Below, piece by piece: positions 1 to 7,100 of a stretch of DNA of 64,000 nucleotides. The notes beneath the pieces are model-generated. The model saw nothing but the letters and a program-made list of their open reading frames with translations, made no database searches and was not told the origin of the DNA. Source of the DNA: CAIVAT01 sp964525995 (GTDB lineage: Bacteria > Bacteroidota > Bacteroidia > Bacteroidales > FEN-979); the NCBI GenBank assembly GCA_964525995.1, contig CAZGIM010000008.1, positions 1 to 64,000 of the forward strand, given 5' to 3'. Every line of letters begins with the position of its first letter. Position 1 is the stretch's first letter. Made by a program: the position numbers and the translations under genes.

Positions 1-25
1 GACTTCTCGAAAATCAATCCGTATT

Positions 26-286
26 ATGTTACCCACTCAAAGTGACAAAGAACCCCTAATTCTATTTTTCTCATTAATTTTAGGAGCATGGGGGTTATTA
101 AAATTATCAGAAATAACTTCGTCTCTGTTATTTGTTTCCTCTGTTCACTTGATTTTTAATATATTAGTGGATGTCAATTGTACCCTTTTTGAAAAACTAT
201 GCATCATTTTAATATCCATTATAATTTGGTTATGCTTGATTATTTATTTGATTCGAAAAAAGAGTGATTCGTTTAAAGTGTTTTAA
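26..286 (+). CDS. Small hydrophobic protein, probable two-TM membrane protein
   Basis: An 86-residue reading frame with two long hydrophobic stretches (about residues 10-40 and 55-76) and a short basic tail (RKKSD), as expected of a small inner-membrane protein. No family is recognised. It stands alone at the window edge, with IS21-like repeats downstream. Base composition is AT-rich like the next gene, so it may belong to the same accessory stretch. The ATG at 26 is the only good start. It could be a chance frame in AT-rich DNA. Confidence 0.4.
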   Translation: MLPTQSDKEPLILFFSLILGAWGLLKLSEITSSLLFVSSVHLIFNILVDVNCTLFEKLCIILISIIIWLCLIIYLIRKKSDSFKVF

Positions 287-360
287 AAGAAAAAATATAC
301 CTGACAGTTATGACAGAAAAAAAATAGTACTTTTACCACCTCATATTGCCACCCGGTAGC

Positions 361-431
361 TGGCCTACTTTTCTCCGAAACGGGTGACCTGGTTTACTCT
401 GAAATGAGTGTCCTATTTTTTCCGAAATAAT
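361..431. repeat. Three tandem ~24-bp repeats, IS21-like terminal array
   Basis: Three imperfect direct copies with a 24-bp period start at 361, 385 and 409. Each begins TGxCCT and ends in a CCGAAA or CTGAAA core. Members of the IS21 family carry multiple terminal repeats of this kind as transposase-binding sites. No istA or istB frame lies on either side, so this is read as a leftover end of an element. Confidence 0.5.
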
Positions 432-505
432 CATTGACTAAACCAGGCAAGAGATTTTTGACAAACACAAGGCTAAAAAGATGAACAACTAAATAATTAT
501 CAAAT

Positions 506-1273
506 ATGATGAAAAGCATTTTTACCTTTAATTTTTTATCCAGATTGATTTTTTTACTAATTACTCCTGTATTTTTTCAATTCTTTGCATTCGGTTTTAT
601 CTGGCATTCCATCTATTGGGGCGTGATAACAGCTGTAATGTTGATTTGGTTGGGATTTATCGTTATTTCTCCTTTATTTGGCAGAATAGGATGTGGTTGG
701 TTCTGCTTTATGGGAACAGCAATTGATATGGCAGGAAAACATTCGATTTATAAGACTAAATGGAAGAAACCAAAGATTTGGGTGAGATTATTAATTCTGG
801 TACCTTTTTTTGCTACTTCAATTACTTTTTATTTTCTTAAAAGCCAGGAAGGAGTTACACATAATTTTGATGTTATCCCGGGATTCCTAAAATTAGATTT
901 TAGTATGCACTATAAAATAGTTTGGATTGCTGATATTGCTTCTGCAATTATCCTGGGATTACTCCTTGACAAAAGATGGGCTTGCAAAAACTTATGTATG
1001 ATGGGGACATTATGCGCGACAGGAGCAACATATTCCCGACTCATTCCTCTTGTGGATGCCAATAAATGTACGCAATGTCATAAATGCGAAACAGAATGTC
1101 TGACGGCAATACAAATTGTTGATTATGTCAATAACAACAAAGGATTGGTGACCAATTCAGAATGCATTCTTTGCGGTAAATGTTTGGATGTCTGCAAATT
1201 TGATGCTATTAAACTGAAATTTATTTGGGATAGAGGAAAATATAAAAATTCATTAAAAAGCCCCGTTGCATAA
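506..1273 (+). CDS. Membrane-bound 4Fe-4S polyferredoxin (NapH/YccM-like)
   Basis: A 255-residue inner-membrane iron-sulfur protein. Four to five hydrophobic segments fill residues 1-170, with the paired motifs GCGWFCFMG (about residue 58) and CKNLCMMGTLC (about 162) typical of the NapH/CcoG/YccM group. Two ferredoxin cluster motifs follow: CTQCHKCETEC and CILCGKCLDVC. Family members pass electrons between the quinone pool and periplasmic or cytoplasmic reductases. No reductase or cytochrome gene lies beside it, so the partner is unknown. The start MMKSIF has a second ATG one codon later. It is shorter than CcoG and lacks that protein's C-terminal immunoglobulin-like domain. Confidence 0.8.
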   Translation: MMKSIFTFNFLSRLIFLLITPVFFQFFAFGFIWHSIYWGVITAVMLIWLGFIVISPLFGRIGCGWFCFMGTAIDMAGKHSIYKTKWKKPKIWVRLLILVPFFATSITFYFLKSQEGVTHNFDVIPGFLKLDFSMHYKIVWIADIASAIILGLLLDKRWACKNLCMMGTLCATGATYSRLIPLVDANKCTQCHKCETECLTAIQIVDYVNNNKGLVTNSECILCGKCLDVCKFDAIKLKFIWDRGKYKNSLKSPVA

Positions 1274-1310
1274 TCGGGTAGGCTGCCCCGCCAGGCAACG
1301 ACGGCAGGGA
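1264..1310. other. GC-rich hairpin-forming segment after the ferredoxin gene
   Basis: CGTTGC (1264-1269) can pair with GCAACG (1295-1300), and alternatively CTGCC (1283-1287) with GGCAG (1303-1307). It lies between two convergent genes and stands out as GC-rich in AT-rich surroundings. No T-run follows, so it is not a clear intrinsic terminator. It may be a dispersed palindromic repeat. Confidence 0.35.
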
Positions 1311-1341
1311 GAGTAATACTACAATGCTAATCTTTAGTCAG

Positions 1342-4300
1342 CTAGTATTTTTTCATTGCTCTTCGAACAACAGAAATCAAATAGTCTCGTTCAAAGGGTT
1401 TTGAAATGAAATCATTGAATCCCTGGGTTAGAAAGTATTTTTTGTCTTCAAGGGTTGTATAACCTGTTACAGCAATAATCGGGATTTGTTGGTATGACCT
1501 TATTTTTCTTATCTCCTTTGCAGCATTTATTCCATCCTGTCCATAGCCAAGATTTATATCCATTAAAATGACATCATAATCCTTTTTCTGTGTCATTTTT
1601 ATTGCCTGAATTCCGTCATTGACCTGATTTGTATTGCAAAATTCCCGTAAAAAAATAGCCATAAGATCGGCATTTGTTTTATTGTCCTCAACGATAAGCA
1701 CGTTTGGCCTGATATTTTCCGGAAATGATCCTATTGCAGATTCTTTAAACGCAGGTTCCTCCTTGGCACGTGTAATATCTTCTGAGTATGGGAATCTGAT
1801 TGTTAGTGTGGTTCCAAATTCAAACTTACTGTTAATTTTTATTTCTCCTCCCATGATTTCTGTAAATCTTTTACATAGTGTCAATCCAAGGCCGGTTCCT
1901 TCAAAACTCCTGTTATAACCCTCATCCCCTTGTCGGAATGCATCAAAAATATATTCCATTTGTTTTTGTGAAATTCCAATTCCGGTATCCTGAACCTGCA
2001 GAATGGCTTCTCGCCCTGTACTGCTTGAATCTTTAAACACCCGTACAGTCACGGAACCAGACTTTGTATATTTTAATGCATTATCAATGAGGTGACTAAC
2101 AATGGTATCAAAGAAATGCTTGTCAAGATTTGAGCAGACCTGTTTTTCATAAGATTCAATGAGCTCAATCTTCTTCATGTCAAACAAAGGTCGATATTTT
2201 TCTATTATTTTGGATGTTACCATGCCCAGATCAATGACTTTAAAATCCAGCCAGGTTCGATTAGATTCAATCTGAGCCAGTTCCATAATGGAATTGAGAG
2301 TCGACATTAGTCTTTTACCCGATTGACTTATAACTTCAGCCATTTGTTTTTGCTCGCCAGCTTCCAGCGTTTCGCCAAGAATTTCCGAAAATCCAAGAAT
2401 ACCATTAAGTGGTGTTCGAATCTCGTGACTCAAATTACGCAGAAGAGAGGACTTCAATTTACTGGCTTCTTCTGCTTGCTCTTTTGACCTGATCAGGTCT
2501 TTTTCCATCTCTTTCAGACCAGTAATGTTTCTTATAATTGATAAAACAAATTTTTCATTGTTTATTGTCATTAATGAGGCTGAAAGCAAACCATTTATTA
2601 AAAATCCGTTTCTCATGCGTACCGTGATCTCGAAATTTTCGATCGATCTGTTATCATGTAAGGCCTCAATTATCATGTCATGTTCTTTCAGGGAATGAAA
2701 GAAATTCATGCTAGTAATAGTTAATCCAATTGCCTCTTCCTTTGAAAAACCGGAAACTTCAACAAAAGTATTGTTTACGTCTACAATGGTTCCATCAAAT
2801 TTGGTTATTATTACTGTATCAGGAATGGTTTTGTATATAGTCCTATATCGTTCTTCGCTGTCTCGTATTGATTTTTCTGCTTTTTTAATATCAGTGATAT
2901 CTCTCCCATAAAGATTGATATATCCTTCTTCTTTAACAGGAACGACCATTAATAAAATGATTCGATCATCAAGGTCAAGTTCGATTTTGTTTACTTGGTT
3001 GGTGCTAAGAACCTTTTGAATCTCATTGATCCAAAAATCCGGGGCAAAGTCATTTACAGCACATTGCCAATAATGGAAAATCTGTAATGCTGCATCATTT
3101 CCATATAGAATTTTACCATTCTTCCCAATTCGAATTATAGGATTCGGATATTCGTTAAGGAATTTTACAAGACCATTTATTTCATTTTGAATTTGCTTTT
3201 GCTCTGTTATGTCCCGGATAATTCCGACGGCATGCCTTTGATTGTTGATTTTAATCGCCGATACTGAAAGTTCAATGAAAATATTCCTTTGGTCTTTGTG
3301 AAGAAAAGGTAATTCTGCTGTTTGTCCCTTTTTTGCACCATGATTTAGGTCTTGAAACAGAGGCAGTCCCTTGCTATATTGCTTTAATATTTCTTGCGAA
3401 GCAAATAATTCATGAAGATTCTTTCCCAATACTTCTTCCTTGGTGTATCCAAGTATCGAAGTAGTTGCGTCATTCCAAAAAGTTATTTCTCCCTTATCAT
3501 TCATCATTATAATACCATCTTTTATAGACGTAGCCACTGTAGAGAAAATTCTTTCCTGTTCCCTTAAAGAATTTTCTGTCTTTAGTAATCTGGTGACGTC
3601 ACTCCCCATTCCGCTATATCCGATAAAAGTGCCTTCAGGATCATAAAATGGCGAACCATTTATTTCTATCATTACAGGCTGGCCATTTCGATGAATAAAA
3701 CGACATAGATGGTTTCGGAATGGGTCTTTTTTTTCGGCAGCTGAAATTGTCTTGGATTTTCTTTCATCCCATACCTTTGTATCAACCAGATCGAATAAAT
3801 ATTTCTTTCCGATTACTTCCTCGGCGGTATATCCAAGAATATCTTTGATTTTCTCACTGCAATAAATCAACAGTCCCTGTTGATCTGTCTCCCAGATGAA
3901 ATCTGAAGCATTCTCTACTATTTGTTTGAAGCGTTTTTCACTTTTTCTCAGAATTAATTCCATTTTCCTGAGCTCTTCATTCTTCTTCTCGCTGATATTT
4001 CTTTGCTCAATGAGTTGTTTATTGTATGATCCTTCTTCATTGATGATTTCAGCAAAGGTTTTAATGAAGTCGATATACTTTTTAATTTGTTCCTCAGAGA
4101 CGATATTTATTTTGGAAACAGCTTCCAGGTACTGGGTTTCATCATAATCATATTGCTTTGCCTGTTTTAGAAAATAGTCAATATCTGGTTTATCTATAAG
4201 AAATTGTCCAAGAAAGAAAGTACCTAAATGTTCTCCGCCGACAATAATTGGAATAGCAGCTTCCATCAATCCATTCGGACATTTATAGATTAAGGCTGGA

Positions 4301-4530
4301 TCAGCTTCCTTGAGATGATCATTGATATACAGATCACTTTTTTTGCATTCGGATTCGGAACACGGATTATTTCTGTGAAATTTCATGCATGCATCCTGCC
4401 ATGCTGTGGTTGTTAAAATATTGCCCTCATGATCAAGAAGTGCAAAAGGGAAAGGATAGATTTCATTCAATTTATCCTGAAGTCTTTGAAACAAAGGGAT
4501 GTCAATCAAGTCCTGAAGTTTGTATTCCAT
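1342..4530 (-). CDS. Hybrid sensor histidine kinase, PocR + four PAS + HisKA/HATPase + receiver
   Basis: A 1062-residue soluble hybrid kinase. Residues are counted from the ATG at 4530, where MEYKLQDLIDIP opens the PocR fold. That start is preferred over an ATG 51 bp upstream, whose extra residues fit no domain. Order: PocR-type ligand-binding domain (about 1-170, Cys-rich NPCSESECKKSD); four PAS domains (about 195-690); HisKA with phospho-acceptor H702 in LSHEIRTPLNG; HATPase with DTGIGI and GTGLGL; C-terminal receiver with D991 in LMDINLG and the conserved KP lysine in SKPF. No transmembrane segment is seen, so it probably senses a cytoplasmic ligand. PocR domains in other systems bind small hydrocarbon-derived molecules. 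No response regulator is adjacent. It converges with the ferredoxin-like gene. Confidence 0.9.
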   Translation of the reverse strand: MEYKLQDLIDIPLFQRLQDKLNEIYPFPFALLDHEGNILTTTAWQDACMKFHRNNPCSESECKKSDLYINDHLKEADPALIYKCPNGLMEAAIPIIVGGEHLGTFFLGQFLIDKPDIDYFLKQAKQYDYDETQYLEAVSKINIVSEEQIKKYIDFIKTFAEIINEEGSYNKQLIEQRNISEKKNEELRKMELILRKSEKRFKQIVENASDFIWETDQQGLLIYCSEKIKDILGYTAEEVIGKKYLFDLVDTKVWDERKSKTISAAEKKDPFRNHLCRFIHRNGQPVMIEINGSPFYDPEGTFIGYSGMGSDVTRLLKTENSLREQERIFSTVATSIKDGIIMMNDKGEITFWNDATTSILGYTKEEVLGKNLHELFASQEILKQYSKGLPLFQDLNHGAKKGQTAELPFLHKDQRNIFIELSVSAIKINNQRHAVGIIRDITEQKQIQNEINGLVKFLNEYPNPIIRIGKNGKILYGNDAALQIFHYWQCAVNDFAPDFWINEIQKVLSTNQVNKIELDLDDRIILLMVVPVKEEGYINLYGRDITDIKKAEKSIRDSEERYRTIYKTIPDTVIITKFDGTIVDVNNTFVEVSGFSKEEAIGLTITSMNFFHSLKEHDMIIEALHDNRSIENFEITVRMRNGFLINGLLSASLMTINNEKFVLSIIRNITGLKEMEKDLIRSKEQAEEASKLKSSLLRNLSHEIRTPLNGILGFSEILGETLEAGEQKQMAEVISQSGKRLMSTLNSIMELAQIESNRTWLDFKVIDLGMVTSKIIEKYRPLFDMKKIELIESYEKQVCSNLDKHFFDTIVSHLIDNALKYTKSGSVTVRVFKDSSSTGREAILQVQDTGIGISQKQMEYIFDAFRQGDEGYNRSFEGTGLGLTLCKRFTEIMGGEIKINSKFEFGTTLTIRFPYSEDITRAKEEPAFKESAIGSFPENIRPNVLIVEDNKTNADLMAIFLREFCNTNQVNDGIQAIKMTQKKDYDVILMDINLGYGQDGINAAKEIRKIRSYQQIPIIAVTGYTTLEDKKYFLTQGFNDFISKPFERDYLISVVRRAMKKY

Positions 4531-4581
4531 ATCCTTTTCTTTTGGGTTAGAAAGATGAAAACATACCAGCAGAATTAACAA

Positions 4582-5018
4582 AGAAATATTTCTGTTGATC
4601 CGGTAATTCTATATATGTATACGCTTGTCCCTTTTTAAAGTTTCAATCGTTCGATGTCTTTACATATATTTTCCTGTTCATTAAATGAGAAGCCACAAGA
4701 CTTTATGAATATACAACAATTTTCCAACTTTTATCTCTGATTATTAAGTACATGACAAAAATTGATAACAGTTTATAAGATCCTTGATGGACAAGGGGAG
4801 AAGAATTCGAAATAAAAGATATCGTTCGTTCTTTGAAATTCTGAGGTAGAATCAGGCGAGCGAGAATATTGATGTAATTTCAGGATGCTAATCCCTGTTT
4901 AAAAAAGTCTGTTTTTTCGAGTGGATACAATACAGCATCAGGCCTGTAGTGACCTGATGGTTTCTGGATGCGGCATGTTGGGCAAAGAATTTCCAGGTTC
5001 TTACAGTGGCTCCTGACA
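4582..5018. other. Intergenic region, no gene seen
   Basis: AT-rich spacer of about 440 bp between the hybrid kinase start and the 3' end of the methyltransferase. It presumably holds the kinase promoter, but no convincing TAnnTTTG box or hairpin was picked out. Confidence 0.5.
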
Positions 5019-5600
5019 CTAAGATTTTTTTATCGATTGGCTAATCGGTCTGCATTTCAGGTACACTTTGGTCTCCGCTATTATTTCCCAACATCCGGAA
5101 TTATTGACCTTCTGCTTCGCTAATGCTCGTGGCTGGTGACCGTCTTCAAGAAATAATACTCCCTCTGGTTTTGTAATCCTGCAAAGTTCTGTCAGGAACC
5201 CTTTCGTGTCGCTTACCATGTGGAACATATCCAGGGCATAGACCACATCAGCGGATTGCGCTGGAATATTTACCGATTTCCCATCGGTGAGAACAGGATG
5301 AATATTTTTCAGATTATACTTTTTTGTAACAGCGACAGCCGATTCAATGGCAAGTTGGTGAATATCCACAGCATAAACAGTTCCGCTGTCACCGACCAGT
5401 TCCGAGGCTTGTTTGAGATACCTGCCTGTTCCGCAGCCCCAATCAACAATGGTTTGACCTTTCCGGATGTTGAATGCATCAAGCCTGTGATCAGGAGACT
5501 TGAAAAAATCTCCAATACTGAAGATAAAGGACATTGTTTTGAAAGCCCAATTTGGCATTCTATCCATTTCGTTGCCACACATTACTTTTTTCATATTCAA
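5019..5600 (-). CDS. Class I SAM-dependent methyltransferase
   Basis: A 193-residue protein with the Rossmann-fold methyltransferase signature: motif I VVDWGCGTGRYLKQ near residue 50, the acidic end of strand 2 (AVDIHQ), and a later ADVVYALDMFHMV segment equivalent to motif IV. The fold resembles the UbiE/Methyltransf_11 group. The substrate cannot be told from sequence. The start MNMKKVMCGNEMDRMPNW has several candidate methionines; the first is used. No neighbour suggests a pathway. Confidence 0.8.
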   Translation of the reverse strand: MNMKKVMCGNEMDRMPNWAFKTMSFIFSIGDFFKSPDHRLDAFNIRKGQTIVDWGCGTGRYLKQASELVGDSGTVYAVDIHQLAIESAVAVTKKYNLKNIHPVLTDGKSVNIPAQSADVVYALDMFHMVSDTKGFLTELCRITKPEGVLFLEDGHQPRALAKQKVNNSGCWEIIAETKVYLKCRPISQSIKKS

Positions 5601-5709
5601 TTTGAGATAGGGTTATCAAAGTTATTCATTGTGATCAGAATACGGTACTTTATAAAAAAGCCACCCTGTAGGAGCGGCTTCAATGCGTAATCCAAGTTGT
5701 GTTTTGAGT

Positions 5710-6075
5710 TTAGATCCCGTCTGAAAAATCAGCAACAGAGGGCGTAACAGGTGAAAGAACACCGACGTTCGTAGTTTCATCATCTGTAGCAAAATCTGCT
5801 TCAATGGGAGTGACTGGCGCCAGTATGGAGATATTTATGGTTGATTCGGTTACTGCATCCGTGAAATCTGCTTCCATCGGAGTTGTAGGAGCAAGAACGA
5901 TTGTGGTGGTGGCATCGCTTATCTCTTCAAATATCGCTTCGGCGGGAGCACTGGGAGCCAGTGAAGTAACATTGCTTGTGGTTTCACGATTCATTACGGC
6001 TCCGTCATTACTGGCGAAAAGAACATTCATTGAGAGGGTCAGGGCTACTGCTAAGAGGATCGTTGATGCTTTCAT
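5710..6075 (-). CDS. Small secreted repeat protein, LAPxTPxEADF repeats (copy 1)
   Basis: A 121-residue protein with a clear signal peptide (MKASTILLAVALTLSMNVLFA), then four repeats of 22-24 residues with core LAPxTPxEADF: SLAPSAPAEAIF, VLAPTTPMEADF, ILAPVTPIEADF and VLSPVTPSVADF. The rest is Thr/Glu/Asp-rich, so the mature chain is acidic. The start at 6075 is preferred to an upstream ATG at 6132 because it begins the signal peptide and lies just below a TAnnTTTG box. A paralogue with the same design sits at 25042-25404. The family is not recognised and no T9SS domain or lipobox is seen. A structural or surface-associated role is only a guess. Confidence 0.75.
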   Translation of the reverse strand: MKASTILLAVALTLSMNVLFASNDGAVMNRETTSNVTSLAPSAPAEAIFEEISDATTTIVLAPTTPMEADFTDAVTESTINISILAPVTPIEADFATDDETTNVGVLSPVTPSVADFSDGI

Positions 6076-6102
6076 TTTTTGTTTTGTTTGTGTTTGACGA
6101 AG

Positions 6103-6110
6103 CAAAGATA
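6103..6110 (-). promoter_or_regulatory. Putative -7 box (TATCTTTG) for repeat protein copy 1
   Basis: Reads TATCTTTG on the minus strand, 27 bp before the ATG at 6075, matching the Bacteroidota -7 consensus TAnnTTTG. The paralogue at 25404 has a box at the same distance with similar flanks (GCTTCRTCAA just downstream). A -33 TTG is not clear here. Confidence 0.55.
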
Positions 6111-6246
6111 TACCGGCTGGCAAGGGTGGCACGGGTCAGTTCTGCTGAACGGTGATAACTCCCGATGAATCGGGGATAGAAATCGGTAAATAAGTTGGCG
6201 ATATGATTATCGGTATTGGCTCCCCTTACTTTCAAAAGTTGCAACT

Positions 6247-6509
6247 ATTGAGAGTCTGTTTAAAATTAGTTTGTCAGGTGAAAATCCTTTCTATTTACGA
6301 TTGAACATGATTTACGATTTACGAATGAAAACAAATGACACATGAATCCAGATCGACGAATGTTACTTTCAAATTTTAGGTTACAGGTTAATTTAAACAC
6401 GAAAAGATTTAAGATGATACCCAAAGATGATAACTGTAAGTCCGAAATCGAACATGCAATCGTAAATCGTAAATCATGTTCAATCGTAAATTTTAAACAG
6501 TCTCTGAAT
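6247..6509. repeat. 263-bp fold-back element with terminal and internal inverted repeats
   Basis: The termini 6247-6267 and 6489-6509 are inverted copies matching at 19 of 21 bases (core CTGTTTAAAATT). A perfect 32-bp inverted repeat lies inside them (6293-6324 against 6460-6491), itself built from ATTTACGA units. The right arm is continuous; the left arm has about 25 extra bases between the two repeats. No credible gene is inside. It resembles a non-autonomous miniature element or a large RNA hairpin. No target-site duplication is obvious. Confidence 0.6.
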
Positions 6510-6617
6510 CCCTTGCCAGAAAAAAAGCCGACATTTCTGACGGTTTTGAATTACCCGAAAAAAATGATGTTGACTTTAATAAAAAGTCTTGTATATTTAT
6601 AGGTCAATAATATTAAG

Positions 6618-7022
6618 ATGAAACGGATAAGGGGAATTCCCAGACTTCTGATCATTCAGCTATGTATCGCTTTCCCACTGGCATGTTTTACCCAGGAAGT
6701 CCAGTTCTCTGCCTCTTCACAGCTTTTTATTAAACGGCTGGAAAGTTATAAAACACTGAAAGCCGGTTCACAGAAAGAGATCAGTGAACTGCAAAAAGAG
6801 TTTGGGGTTAGCGTTAGCAACGGCAAGGTTCTGGTTGGGGCCATGCTGAAGGTGAATGAAAAGATAAACCTGAAAAAGCTGAAGAGATTCGGCACAGAGA
6901 TCAATACAAATGCCGGCGGAGTGATGTCGGTGAGGATACCGGTTTATAAACTGGTGAAGCTTAAAAAGGTGAAAGGGCTGATCCTGGTTGATGTTGACAT
7001 CACCGGGAAAACCAGGGAATGA
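6618..7022 (+). CDS. Secreted stand-alone propeptide-like protein
   Basis: A 134-residue protein with a signal peptide (about residues 1-25, ending ACFTQ). The mature part matches the pro-region of the subtilase just downstream. Shared features in order: EVQFSASSQLFIKRLE versus NVQFSANTKAFLLKAE; VLVGAMLKV versus YIGALIKVLPGI; LKKLKRFGTEINTNAGGVMSVRIPV versus the downstream LKGLERVG, VNTRAG and WSVKIPL; and an ending in VKGLILVDVD versus ISGIEYVDVD. Subtilase propeptides of the I9 type act as folding chaperones and tight inhibitors. This protein is therefore inferred to inhibit or chaperone the neighbouring protease in trans. The intergenic gap is 78 bp, so co-transcription is likely. Confidence 0.75.
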   Translation: MKRIRGIPRLLIIQLCIAFPLACFTQEVQFSASSQLFIKRLESYKTLKAGSQKEISELQKEFGVSVSNGKVLVGAMLKVNEKINLKKLKRFGTEINTNAGGVMSVRIPVYKLVKLKKVKGLILVDVDITGKTRE

Positions 7023-7100
7023 AAAAGAACATAAAACAGGATTGAGGGGCGGTGGAACCTCATCCGCAGACATAAAAAATTGTTCAAAAACAAATAGGTT

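Noticed and set aside
361..431. Complete IS21 insertion sequence
   Set aside because: No istA or istB frame lies on either strand near any of the three arrays.
5220..5690. 156-codon plus-strand frame opposite the methyltransferase
   Set aside because: The minus-strand protein has clear methyltransferase motifs; the plus frame has none.
6293..6491. CRISPR-like array suggested by repeated ATTTACGA units
   Set aside because: The units form one inverted repeat, not evenly spaced direct repeats with unique spacers.
6342..6602. 86-codon frame in the fold-back element
   Set aside because: It runs through the inverted repeat, has no domain or signal, and its composition follows the ATTTACGA units.
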